A stretch of 64,000 bases of DNA from JAICSD01 sp035637115 (lineage in GTDB: Bacteria; Acidobacteriota; Vicinamibacteria; Vicinamibacterales; 2-12-FULL-66-21): NCBI GenBank assembly GCA_035637115.1, contig DASPXV010000129.1, forward strand, positions 19,348 to 83,347. The letters are read 5' to 3'. How positions within the stretch are numbered: position 1 is the stretch's first letter; each line of letters opens with the position of its first letter. This document shows positions 7,551 to 16,387 of this stretch, in pieces. The position numbers and the translations under genes were made by a program. The notes under the pieces were generated by a model, which was given only the letters and a program-made list of their open reading frames with translations, was not told the origin of the DNA and searched no databases.

Positions 7551-10500
7551 GGAGCATCTCTGGATCTCTCGCGTCGGTCGATCTGCTTGCGACATCAGGC
7601 GACAGCGGCATTGCAACGGGACCGCTTCGTACTGTTCTCGCGCGCGCGCGGCTGGCGCTGGGACCCGCGAGCGCGGCGCGTACGGTCCTCGATCTTCAAC
7701 TGCTGCCGTTGCTGCGTGAAGCGGGCCTGGACGCCACGATTCTCCGCGATGAGGCGGGTGCGTCGATCGCCGCGTTCGGACCATCGGATGGACCTGCCGC
7801 GGGCGTGCTCTCTGCCGGCGCCTGGGGCGCAGACTTGCGGCGCCTTCGCGATCGCGCCGCGAAAGTCGCGCCGGAGGGGCGCTGGTGGTTGGGGGGCAAC
7901 GGCGTCACACTGCGAGTGATGGACGCGTCGCGTGCATATGCGAAGCGCGTGCTCGACTTCGATCTCCAGCGGCTGGAGGATGAGGACGACGCGATTCGAG
8001 TGCTCCGGCGCATCCTGACGTGCGGCGCGGACGGCCTCACCAACCTCGGGGCCCTCGTCGCGCACAGCGGCAGGCACCGCGTCGAGGTCGGCCGGTCGCT
8101 GCAGGCGGGCGTCGAGAACGCGCTCGGACAGCTCGTAGGTGGATTCGCTCGCGGGAGACGTCGCGCGTCTGAGGCTGCGACGTTCGGCGACGCGCTCACG
8201 GTCATTTATCGGATCCTGTTCCTGCTGTTCGCGGAAGCGCGGGGACTCGTGCCGCAGTGGCATCCCGTTTACCGCGAGAGCTACACGATCGAGTCGCTCC
8301 GGCCCGTTGCGGAGTCGCGAGGTTCGCCCGCAGGGTTGTGGGAATCGCTCCAGGCCATCTCACGGCTGGCGCATCGCGGCTGCACCGCAGGAACATTGCG
8401 CGTCGTCCCCTTCAACGGGCGGCTGTTTGCACCGGCGGCGGCGCCGATCGCCGATTCCTTCCGCCTGGACGATCGCGTCGCGCGCGAGGTGCTCCTGGCG
8501 GTCACCACGCGATCCGGAAAGGACCGTCGCGAGCGCATCTCGTACGGCGACCTGGGGGTCGAACAGCTCGGCGCCGTGTACGAGCGCGTGCTCGACTACA
8601 CACCAGGCGGTGCCCGCAGGAAAGGCAGCGGCACCTTCTACACGCCGCGCGCAATGACCGAGTACCTGGTGCGGCGCACGCTCGCTTCACTCGTCCGCGG
8701 CAGAACACCCGAGGATCTGCTCGCGCTGCGTGTTGTGGATCCGGCGATGGGAAGCGGCGCCTTCCTCGTCGCGGCTTGCCGCTACCTCGCCGAAGCATAC
8801 GAGGACGCGCTCGTAGCGGAAGGAACCGTCACGCGGGGCGATCTGACTGCGAGCGACCGAGCGGCCTTCCGCCGTGTCGTGGCGCAACGTTGCCTGTTTG
8901 GTGTTGATGTCAACCCGACGGCAGTGCAACTCGCGCGGCTGTCACTGTGGCTCTGCACGCTCGCTGCGGATCGTCCGTTGACATTTCTCGATCACCATCT
9001 GCGCGTTGGCAACAGCCTCGTTGGTGCGACATCGGCAGATGTGGCGCGACAGCCGCCGGGACGCGGCAGCCGGCGCTCCACTGGTCCGCTGCCGCTGTTC
9101 GACGAGGCAGACCTCGCGGTGAACGTGGCAGCGACGGTGGTGACGCGCGTCGGACTCGAGCGACTCCCGGACGACAGCGCAGCGGTCGTGCGCTCGAAGG
9201 AAAGAACGATCGACGACTTGGCGGGCGGCAATGCGCCGCTCGCGCGCTGGCGCGAGTTGTGGGACGCATGGTGCGCAGCATGGTTCTGGCCGGCGGACGT
9301 TCCGGCGCTGACCGCGCGGGGATGGCCAGCGTTGCAGACGGCGCTGCGCGGCGGTGTGTCAGGACTACCGCCTGCGCTCGAACAGGAATGGCGATCGACC
9401 GCACGTGACGTGGCATCGGCTGAACGGTTCTTTCATTGGGAGCTCGAGTTTCCCGAGATCTTCTTCGACGGGCAGGGTGCGCGCTCGACGTCGGCAGGTT
9501 TTCACGCGGTGATCGGCAATCCGCCGTGGGCCGATGCTCGAGCGATCGCGGCATTCAGCCGCGAGTCGGGATGCTACCGCGTCCAGGGGCGCGGGCATGC
9601 GAACCTGTACCAGGTTTTCGCCGAGCGCATGCTGCAGCTCGCCGCGCCGGGAGGCCGCATCGGCATGCTCATGCCATCAGGCTTTCTCGCAGATCACGGC
9701 TGCGCCGAGCTTCGCCGGTACGTCTTTGAACGGTGCTCGATCGATGCGGTGGTCGGGTTCGATAATCGTGAGGGCCTCTTCCCTATCCATCGCGGACTCC
9801 GCTTTTCGCTGATCACTGCCACGAACGCCGGCAGGACAAGGGAGTTCCAATCGCGATCCGGATTGAGATCCGCGGACGACCTCGAGGATGTGCCTGACAG
9901 CGGACGAATTCCGCGCAGCATCGATCTGCCGCTCACGTTGATTCGGCATTTCAGCGGCGAGGGGCTCGCCGTCCCCGAAATCGAAAGTGAGCGCGACCGC
10001 GCAATCCTCGCGCGCGTGCTGTCCGTAGCGCCTCCGCTGGGCGGTGCAGAGGGCTGGGGGGCGCGATTCGGACGCGAGCTGAACGCCACTGACGACAGGC
10101 CGCATTTTGGGGAGCGCGGCCTCCCGGTCCTCGAAGGCAAACACATCGAACCATATCGCGTTCGGCTGGCGGAGGCGTCCCGGTTCATCGAGCGCAGAAT
10201 CGCCGGACGCCTGTTGGGCCCGCGAGCGGGATTTGACGCCGCGCGCCTTGGCTACCGTGAGGTGGCTTCGTCCACGAATCGCCTCACGTTGATCGCGGCC
10301 GTGATTCCCGCGGGCGCCGTGACCACGCACACGATCTTCTGTCTTCGGGAGCCACACGACGAAGATCTGCAGTGGTTCCTGTGCGGGATGTTCAACAGCT
10401 TCGTCGCGAACTACATCTCCCGGCTGCGCGGAGGGACGCACCTCCCCGCGGCAACAATCCACAGGCTGCCGGTTCCGGCGCCGGCGCGCGACAGCGAAAC

Positions 10501-10699
10501 GTTCCGCCTCGTCGGCGCACTCGCGCGGAATGCCGCAGACGATGAATCCGTCCGGGCCGAGATTCACGCGCGTAGCGCGATCGCGTACGGACTCGACGCG
10601 AACGCGTTCGCGCACGTGCTGAGCTCGTTCCCACTCGTGGCCGAGGACGAGCGCAAGGGTGCTCTCCGCGAATTTCGGCGCCTGTCGGATGGGATATAG
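7541..10699 (+). CDS. Class I adenine-specific DNA methyltransferase (Eco57I/DrmMI-like)
   Basis: A 1052-residue N6-adenine DNA methyltransferase. Motif I is VVDPAMGSGAFLV at about 398; the catalytic motif IV is VIGNPPWAD at about 657; MLMPSGFLAD follows it. The C-terminal third (EGKHIEPYRVRL to SRLRGGTHLPAATI) looks like a TaqI_C/Eco57I target-recognition region. The N-terminal part contains WWLGGNGVTLRVMD and LDFDLQRL, resembling the HsdR_N-like region of type IIG proteins, but no clear PD-(D/E)xK nuclease residues were found. The start is uncertain (GTG 7514, ATG 7541 or GTG 7544), all overlapping the helicase gene, so the two are one unit. Alternatives to a DISARM-like role are an orphan epigenetic methylase or a divergent restriction system. 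Confidence 0.85.
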   Translation: MVLRSISGSLASVDLLATSGDSGIATGPLRTVLARARLALGPASAARTVLDLQLLPLLREAGLDATILRDEAGASIAAFGPSDGPAAGVLSAGAWGADLRRLRDRAAKVAPEGRWWLGGNGVTLRVMDASRAYAKRVLDFDLQRLEDEDDAIRVLRRILTCGADGLTNLGALVAHSGRHRVEVGRSLQAGVENALGQLVGGFARGRRRASEAATFGDALTVIYRILFLLFAEARGLVPQWHPVYRESYTIESLRPVAESRGSPAGLWESLQAISRLAHRGCTAGTLRVVPFNGRLFAPAAAPIADSFRLDDRVAREVLLAVTTRSGKDRRERISYGDLGVEQLGAVYERVLDYTPGGARRKGSGTFYTPRAMTEYLVRRTLASLVRGRTPEDLLALRVVDPAMGSGAFLVAACRYLAEAYEDALVAEGTVTRGDLTASDRAAFRRVVAQRCLFGVDVNPTAVQLARLSLWLCTLAADRPLTFLDHHLRVGNSLVGATSADVARQPPGRGSRRSTGPLPLFDEADLAVNVAATVVTRVGLERLPDDSAAVVRSKERTIDDLAGGNAPLARWRELWDAWCAAWFWPADVPALTARGWPALQTALRGGVSGLPPALEQEWRSTARDVASAERFFHWELEFPEIFFDGQGARSTSAGFHAVIGNPPWADARAIAAFSRESGCYRVQGRGHANLYQVFAERMLQLAAPGGRIGMLMPSGFLADHGCAELRRYVFERCSIDAVVGFDNREGLFPIHRGLRFSLITATNAGRTREFQSRSGLRSADDLEDVPDSGRIPRSIDLPLTLIRHFSGEGLAVPEIESERDRAILARVLSVAPPLGGAEGWGARFGRELNATDDRPHFGERGLPVLEGKHIEPYRVRLAEASRFIERRIAGRLLGPRAGFDAARLGYREVASSTNRLTLIAAVIPAGAVTTHTIFCLREPHDEDLQWFLCGMFNSFVANYISRLRGGTHLPAATIHRLPVPAPARDSETFRLVGALARNAADDESVRAEIHARSAIAYGLDANAFAHVLSSFPLVAEDERKGALREFRRLSDGI

Positions 10700-10711
10700 T
10701 TTTCCGATTCC

Positions 10712-12235
10712 ATGGCCAATTACGGCTTCGCCATTGACCTCCGGAAGTGCATCGGATGTCACGCGTGCACCATTGCCTGCAAGGCAGAGCACGAGATCCC
10801 CGTCGGCGTGAACCGCTGCTGGGTGAAGACCGTCGAGAAGGGTTCTTTTCCAGAGACGCGCCGGTTCTTCTTTCCGGTGCTGTGCAATCAGTGCGAGGAC
10901 GCGCCATGCGTGCGCATCTGCCCGACCAACGCGCTCTTCAAGCGCCGCGACCGCATCGTCGATCTCAATAGCGACAGCTGCATCGGCTGCCGCGCGTGCA
11001 TGGAAGCGTGTCCGTACGATCAGCTCTTCATCGATCCAAACACGCACACGGCCGAGAAGTGCAACTTCTGCGCGAACCGCGTCGAGAACAAGCTGCTGCC
11101 CGCGTGCGTGATCGTGTGCCCGACCGAATGCCGGATCTTCGGAGACCTCGACGATCCGGCGAGTGAGGTCTCCCGGATCGTGCAGCATGAGGCGTTCACC
11201 GTGCGAAAGCCCGAGAAGGGTACGGGGCCGAAGGTCTTTTATCTTGGGGCGGAAGAAAGCGCGATCAGGCCCGAGGCGGCCGCGCGGCCGTTCTATTACA
11301 AGGAAGGACAGGTCCACCTGCGGCCGAGCGGGGCGCCGGCGGAAGACCCGGCCTCGCCCGGAGATCCGCGTGTGGATTACGACATCCCGCACGGTAAACC
11401 GTGGGGCGTCGACATGGTCCTTTACCTTTTTATGAAGGCGGTCTCGACCGGCGCGATGCTGCTTGGCGCGATCCTCTGGCGGCTGGGACATGACGGACCG
11501 CTGGTGACGCTCGTGGCACCGGCAATTTCCACAGTGTTCATCGCCCTCACGTCCGCGGTCCTCGTGTTCGACCTTGAACGGCCGGAGCGCTTCTACTACA
11601 TCCTCACGCGATCGAACTGGCGATCGTGGATGGTGTGGGGCGCGTGGTTCCTGGCCGGCCACGGCATCGTGAGCGGGCTCTGGCTCCTCGCGGGATGGTT
11701 TGGCTGGACGGGGGGGCTGACGATGCTCGCAGTACCGGCAATCGTATTCGCGGTGCTCGCGACGACGTACACCGGATTTCTGTTCGCGCAGGGGCTCGGC
11801 CGCGATCTGTGGCAGGGCCCGCACGCGGCCGTACATCTCATCGCCCAGTCCGGCGCCGCGGGTGCCGCGTCGCTGCTGATCGCCGCGCTCTTCGTGCCCG
11901 ACGTGCCGGCGACCGCGCGACAGTGGCTCGGATGGGTGCTCGCCGGCTCATTGCTGGCGCACGTGGTGATCCTCGTTTTCGAGAACGTCCTCACACCAAG
12001 CGCGACGCGCCATCACGAACTGGCCGTGCGCACGATTCGGGAGGGGCCGTTCGCACCATTGTTCTGGGGAGTGGCTATCGCGGGCGGCGGCGTCCTGCCG
12101 TTCCTCGCAATCCTCGCGATGGGAGGGAGCGCACCCGCGACGATCGTCATACCTGTGTCGCTGCTCGCCCTGGCCGGCAGCGCCGCGTGGGAATACATTT
12201 GGGTGGAGGCGGGCCAGAGCGTCCCGCTCAGCTGA
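10712..12235 (+). CDS. Fused 4Fe-4S ferredoxin and NrfD/PsrC-type membrane subunit
   Basis: A 507-residue fusion of the electron-transfer and membrane-anchor subunits of a molybdopterin oxidoreductase complex. Residues 1-200 hold four Cys clusters of the DmsB/PsrB type (C13-C16-C19-C23, then CNQCEDAPCVRIC, CIGCRACMEAC, and CNFCANRVENKLLPACVIVC), enough for four [4Fe-4S] centres. After a linker, residues about 228-500 form roughly eight membrane segments of an NrfD/PsrC quinone-binding subunit. No signal peptide precedes the FeS part, so it faces the cytoplasm. The gene overlaps the catalytic subunit by one base. A TATAGT -10-like box lies 11 nt before the ATG and no Shine-Dalgarno is evident. 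Confidence 0.92.
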   Translation: MANYGFAIDLRKCIGCHACTIACKAEHEIPVGVNRCWVKTVEKGSFPETRRFFFPVLCNQCEDAPCVRICPTNALFKRRDRIVDLNSDSCIGCRACMEACPYDQLFIDPNTHTAEKCNFCANRVENKLLPACVIVCPTECRIFGDLDDPASEVSRIVQHEAFTVRKPEKGTGPKVFYLGAEESAIRPEAAARPFYYKEGQVHLRPSGAPAEDPASPGDPRVDYDIPHGKPWGVDMVLYLFMKAVSTGAMLLGAILWRLGHDGPLVTLVAPAISTVFIALTSAVLVFDLERPERFYYILTRSNWRSWMVWGAWFLAGHGIVSGLWLLAGWFGWTGGLTMLAVPAIVFAVLATTYTGFLFAQGLGRDLWQGPHAAVHLIAQSGAAGAASLLIAALFVPDVPATARQWLGWVLAGSLLAHVVILVFENVLTPSATRHHELAVRTIREGPFAPLFWGVAIAGGGVLPFLAILAMGGSAPATIVIPVSLLALAGSAAWEYIWVEAGQSVPLS

Positions 12236-15021
12236 TGGAATTCAGATCGCATCCCGATCCGTCCGAATGGGACAACTACGTCGACTACGAGTCGACGAGC
12301 TGGCCGAAGAAGGATCGGCGGAACTACTGGATCATTCCGTCCATCTGCTTCAACTGCGAGTCGGCGTGCGGCATCCTCGCCTACGTCGACAAAGAGAAGA
12401 TGGACGTCCGCAAGATCGAGGGGAACCCGGTTCATCCGGGCAGTCGCGGGCGGACGTGCGCGAAAGGCGTCGTCACTCCCAACCAGCTCGAGGATCCCGA
12501 TCGCATTCTGTTTCCACTGAAGCGGACGGGCGCGCGAGGTGAAGGGGAATGGGCGCGCGTCACGTGGGACGACGCGCTGACCGAGATCGGCGCTCGCATC
12601 CGCAAGGCGATCGTCGAAGGGCGACGGCACGAGCTGATGTATCACGTCGGCCGGCCCGGCGAGGATGGATACGCGAACCGCGTGCTGCAGGCCTGGGGCG
12701 TCGACGGCCACAACAGCCACACCAACGTCTGCTCGTCATCCGCGCGGCTCGGACACTTCCTGTGGACCGGCGCGGACCGGCCCTCGCCCGATTACGCGAA
12801 CGCCAGCACGATCCTGCTGCTCTCCTCGCATCTCGAGACCGGGCACTACTTCAACCCCCACGCGCAGCGCATCATGGAGGCGCAATCGCAGGGCGCGACA
12901 CTCATCACGATCGATCCGCGCCTCTCGAATACGTCGGCGAAGGCCAATCTCTGGCTGCCCGCGTATTCAGGCACGGAAGGCGCGCTGCTCCTCGCCATCG
13001 CGAAGATCCTCCTCGACGAAGAGCTGTACGACAAGGATTTCGCCCGCAACTGGGTGAACTGGCGCGATTACCTCCGGGCTGAGCATCCGGGCGCACCAGA
13101 AACCTTCGACGAGTTCATCGCGACATTGAAGCGCGAGTACGCGCAGTTCACGCCGGAATTTGCCGCGGGGGAAACCGGTGTCCCGGCCGAACGGATCGTC
13201 GAGGCGGCGCGGGCCATCGGCCGCGCAGGCAATCGGTTCGCTACGCACAGCTGGCGCGCCGCGGCGGCGGGAAACTTGTGGGGCTGGCAGATCACGCGGT
13301 GCCTGTATCTTCTCGTCGTCCTCACAGGCAGCGTCGGAACCGTTGGCGGCGTGAATCTGCACGTCACCAACAAGTTCGTTCCCAAGCATCCGAATCCGCC
13401 ACCGGCACCTGAGTACTGGAACGAGCTGCTGTTCCCGCGCGAGTTCCCGCTCTCGTTCCACGAGCTCAGTTATCTGCTGCCCCACTTCCTGAAAGAAGGG
13501 CGCGGAAAGCTCGACGTTTACTTCACCCGCGTCTACAACCCGCTCTGGACGAACCCCGACGGGTTCTCCTGGATGGAGATGCTGCAGGACAGGGACAAGA
13601 TCGGCCTGCACGTTTCGCTCTCGCCTACATGGAGCGAAACCGCGTGGTTCGCGGATTACATCCTGCCGATGGGACTCGGCACCGAGCGCCACGACACGAT
13701 GAGCCAGGAAACACACGCGGGACAGTGGCTCGGCTTCCGGCAGCCCGTGCTGCGCGTTGCGCGCGAAAAGCGCGGCGAGAAGTTCAGCGCGACGCACGAA
13801 TCCAATCCCGGTGAGGTCTGGGAAGAATCCGAGTTCTGGGTCGCACTCAGCTGGAAGATCGATCCGGACGGCGCGCTCGGCATCCGCAAGTTCTTCGAAA
13901 GCCCATACCGTCCCGGCGAGCCGATCACGATGGACGAGTACTACGGCTGGATGTTCGAGAACTCCGTACCGGGCCTGCCGGAAACAGCCGGCAAGGAAGG
14001 GCTCACGCCGCTGCAGTACATGCGGAAGTACGGCGTGTTCCAGGTCTCGGACAAGAGCTACAGCCGCGCGCACGAACGTCCGCTGACGGAAACGGAACTG
14101 AGCGGCGGGGTCTTTACACAGGACGGGACGACGGTGCTTCGTGAGGGGACGTGCGCGGGAGTCCTCGTCAACGGTGTGCCGTGTGCGGGATTCAACACAC
14201 CCTCGCGGAAGCTGGAGTTCTACTCGCCGACCTTGGCGCAGTGGGGATGGCCGGAGCACGCGATCCCGCGTTACGTGCCGGGTCACGTGCACTGGCGCGA
14301 TTTGAAGCGCGAGGAAGGGGAGTTCGACTTGCTCCCGAACTTCCGCCTGCCGACGCTGATCCACACGCGCTCCGCCGTGAAGTGGCTCTACGAGATCTCG
14401 CACACGAATCCGCTCTGGATCGCGACAGCGGACGCGAAGCAGTACGGCATCCAGACGGGCGACCTGGTCAAGCTGCGCACACGAATCGGATCCTTCGTAA
14501 CGCGGGCCTGGGTCACCGAAGGGATCCGTCCGGGTGTTCTCGGGATGTCGCACCATCTTGGCCGGTGGCGCTTGAAGGAAGACACCGGCGGCGCGCGAAC
14601 AGCGACATCGCTCGTCTCCATCGCGCGTGACCCTTCGACGGGACTCAGGGCAGGCGGCGGAGGCCGGTACCGCATGCGCCAGGAGCACGGCGCGCGCCCC
14701 TTCAAGAGCAACGATCCGGACAGCCAGCGCATCTGGTGGAGCGAGATCGGCGTCCATCAGAACCTGACATTCCCGGTGCAGCCAGACCCTGTCAGCGGCA
14801 TGCACTGCTGGCATCAGCGAGTGCGCCTGGAACGCGCCGGTCCCGGCGACCGCTACGGGGATATCGAAGTTGATACGGAAAAGGCCCACGAGGCGTATAA
14901 AGAGTGGATGCAGCGCACTCGTCCGGCGCCCGGTCCTGACGGCACGCGCCGCCCGTATTGGTTCGACCGGCCGCTGCGGCCAGTTGCCGCGGCCTATCGG
15001 ATGCCGTTCACTGAGAAATGA
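12235..15021 (+). CDS. Molybdopterin oxidoreductase catalytic subunit (SoeA/PsrA/PhsA type)
   Basis: A 928-residue molybdo-bis(MGD) enzyme. The N-terminal [4Fe-4S] motif is C38-x2-C41-x3-C45 with C74 (GRTCAKG). HTNVCSSSARLG provides Cys166 as probable Mo ligand, as in polysulfide, thiosulfate and sulfite enzymes. The C-terminal molybdopterin dinucleotide domain includes HTNPLWIATADAKQYGI. There is no Tat signal, so the enzyme is cytoplasmic, which fits sulfite dehydrogenase SoeABC better than periplasmic Psr/Phs. Neighbouring persulfide dioxygenase, sulfite-exporter-like and cysteine-dioxygenase genes support a sulfur-compound substrate, but the substrate is inferred. The start overlaps the stop of the FeS/NrfD gene (TGATG). 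A repeat-like insert lies at about residues 799-806. Confidence 0.88.
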   Translation: MEFRSHPDPSEWDNYVDYESTSWPKKDRRNYWIIPSICFNCESACGILAYVDKEKMDVRKIEGNPVHPGSRGRTCAKGVVTPNQLEDPDRILFPLKRTGARGEGEWARVTWDDALTEIGARIRKAIVEGRRHELMYHVGRPGEDGYANRVLQAWGVDGHNSHTNVCSSSARLGHFLWTGADRPSPDYANASTILLLSSHLETGHYFNPHAQRIMEAQSQGATLITIDPRLSNTSAKANLWLPAYSGTEGALLLAIAKILLDEELYDKDFARNWVNWRDYLRAEHPGAPETFDEFIATLKREYAQFTPEFAAGETGVPAERIVEAARAIGRAGNRFATHSWRAAAAGNLWGWQITRCLYLLVVLTGSVGTVGGVNLHVTNKFVPKHPNPPPAPEYWNELLFPREFPLSFHELSYLLPHFLKEGRGKLDVYFTRVYNPLWTNPDGFSWMEMLQDRDKIGLHVSLSPTWSETAWFADYILPMGLGTERHDTMSQETHAGQWLGFRQPVLRVAREKRGEKFSATHESNPGEVWEESEFWVALSWKIDPDGALGIRKFFESPYRPGEPITMDEYYGWMFENSVPGLPETAGKEGLTPLQYMRKYGVFQVSDKSYSRAHERPLTETELSGGVFTQDGTTVLREGTCAGVLVNGVPCAGFNTPSRKLEFYSPTLAQWGWPEHAIPRYVPGHVHWRDLKREEGEFDLLPNFRLPTLIHTRSAVKWLYEISHTNPLWIATADAKQYGIQTGDLVKLRTRIGSFVTRAWVTEGIRPGVLGMSHHLGRWRLKEDTGGARTATSLVSIARDPSTGLRAGGGGRYRMRQEHGARPFKSNDPDSQRIWWSEIGVHQNLTFPVQPDPVSGMHCWHQRVRLERAGPGDRYGDIEVDTEKAHEAYKEWMQRTRPAPGPDGTRRPYWFDRPLRPVAAAYRMPFTEK
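14631..14650. repeat. REP-like partial palindrome inside the molybdoenzyme gene
   Basis: The sequence CCCTTCGACGGGACTCAGGG, followed by CAGGC, resembles the widespread small dispersed repeats of the form CCCTTCGAC...GCTCAGGG seen in many bacterial genomes. It is in frame and encodes roughly DPSTGLRA between two conserved-looking stretches. The family link is from memory of the motif, not a search. Confidence 0.4.
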
Positions 15022-16073
15022 GGTTCAGACAGCCGCTCGAGTCGGTCTGGGCTATCTGGGGACTGGTCGCGTTCTTCGGCGTGGTCGAAGCGACGGCGTG
15101 GTTTTTTGCCGGCGGCGTCCCGCGCCGCCCCGGCGTCGTCGTCCCGGTGCTCACCGCCTGGGTGGTGATGATAATCCTGGCGTCGCTGGCCACGCGGCGG
15201 CTCGGCACCCTCGCGCACCGCATCCGCGTGCACGAACACACCCACCGCGAAAGGCTCGGCGAGATCGAGCAGTTGCAGACCCAGAACGCCATCCTTGAAA
15301 TCATCGCGCGGTCGGTTGACGTGACGCTCGCCTTCCAGGCGCTCGCCTCGCGCATTGCGCGGCTGGTGCCGTGCGATCGCGTGGGATTGGCGCTCCTGAG
15401 CGAGAACGGGCAGGAGTTCCAGACCTACACGGCGCGCGTGCACGAAGAGGAGCGGCGAGCGCGCCCCCGCCCGGATGTCGTCTTCAAAGTCGAGCAGACC
15501 GTCCTTGGAAACGTCGTCCGATCGCGGGAAGCGTTGATCATCGGCGATGTCTCGTCCGCGGCGGCGGATTTCCTCGATGCGAACATCCTTCACACCTCGG
15601 GCTTCGGATCGGCGCTCATCGTTCCGCTGGTTTCAAAGGGACGCGTGGTGGGAACGCTGAACCTCGTGCAGCGCGCGAGGAACGCGTACCTTCCCGAGCA
15701 CGTGAGCAGCATCCAGCCAATTGCCGAAATTTTCGCCGTCGCCGTGATCGCGCAGCAGCTCCAGCTGGCGCTGGGAAAATATCGATCGATGGAGGCGATG
15801 TCGGAGCTGACGCTCTCGATCGCGGCCGAGATCAACAGCGCGCTGCAGACGATCGTCGGGCACTGCGATCTGCTCGAGCGCGGCTATCCGGATCCGAATC
15901 TTCAACGCGACCTGGCCACCGTGGTGCGACAGGCGCAGCGCATCGAAGGGTTGCTGGCGAAGATGCGTACCGCCGCCAGCCAGCGCATGAAGGAAATCGA
16001 AGCGGCCGTCACGCAGGCAGGAATCCCGTCCAGTCCCGAAGCGTTTACCGATTCGACGAACCCCCAGGTCTAG
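15018..16073 (+). CDS. Membrane-bound GAF protein with degenerate HisKA domain
   Basis: A 351-residue sensor-like protein. Two membrane segments lie at about 10-28 and 41-58, then a short coiled coil (HEHTHRERLGEIEQLQTQNA), a GAF domain at about 105-255 (RIARLVPCDRVGLALLSENG to NLVQRARNAYLPEHV), and a helical region like a histidine-kinase dimerisation domain (SIAAEINSALQTIVGHCDLL). The expected phosphorylated His of the SIAHEINNPL motif is Ala, and no HATPase domain follows, so it is not a working kinase alone. The ATG overlaps the molybdoenzyme stop (ATGA), suggesting it senses or regulates something linked to that complex. Confidence 0.8.
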   Translation: MRFRQPLESVWAIWGLVAFFGVVEATAWFFAGGVPRRPGVVVPVLTAWVVMIILASLATRRLGTLAHRIRVHEHTHRERLGEIEQLQTQNAILEIIARSVDVTLAFQALASRIARLVPCDRVGLALLSENGQEFQTYTARVHEEERRARPRPDVVFKVEQTVLGNVVRSREALIIGDVSSAAADFLDANILHTSGFGSALIVPLVSKGRVVGTLNLVQRARNAYLPEHVSSIQPIAEIFAVAVIAQQLQLALGKYRSMEAMSELTLSIAAEINSALQTIVGHCDLLERGYPDPNLQRDLATVVRQAQRIEGLLAKMRTAASQRMKEIEAAVTQAGIPSSPEAFTDSTNPQV

Positions 16074-16387
16074 CCCGCTTTCAGCTTCATCCACGCGAGC
16101 GTCACCGTCACACCAAGCAGCACGAAGACGACGATCGTCGTCAGGACGAAGAACCAGTCACGCATGCGCACGTATGCGACAAGCGACACGAGAACGCGCA
16201 TGATCGGTGTAGCCATCAGCACGAGCAGACCGAGGGTCAGGGCGCCGTTCGACAGCGTTGTCGTGCCGGATGCCATCCAGGCAACCAGTCCGAACGCGAG
16301 GCAGAGGGCAGCCGACAGCACACCCGCGTGCAGCACCCAGCCCAGCTTCCGCTCGAGGCGATCGAGCGACTGGTCGGGCGTCCTCAC
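16070..16387 (-). CDS. DUF1634 membrane protein
   Basis: A 105-residue protein with three membrane helices (VLHAGVLSAALCLAFGLVAW, LTLGLLVLMATPIMRVLVS, FFVLTTIVVFVLLGVTVTL). It starts at GTG 16387, overlapping the stop of the TauE/SafE gene by GTGA. DUF1634 proteins are usually encoded next to TauE/SafE exporters, as here, and are thought to be partners of them. Its stop overlaps that of the convergent GAF gene by 4 bp. Confidence 0.87.
   Translation of the reverse strand: MRTPDQSLDRLERKLGWVLHAGVLSAALCLAFGLVAWMASGTTTLSNGALTLGLLVLMATPIMRVLVSLVAYVRMRDWFFVLTTIVVFVLLGVTVTLAWMKLKAG

Noticed and set aside
9677..11836. Long open frame on the minus strand (719 codons) across the methyltransferase and FeS gene
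   Set aside because: It is antisense to two genes with strong family motifs; its protein is Arg/His-rich and low in structure, a typical product of GC-rich codon bias.
12967..14889. 640-codon open frame antisense to the molybdoenzyme
   Set aside because: Same cause; no recognisable motifs, and the sense frame has the full set of enzyme motifs.
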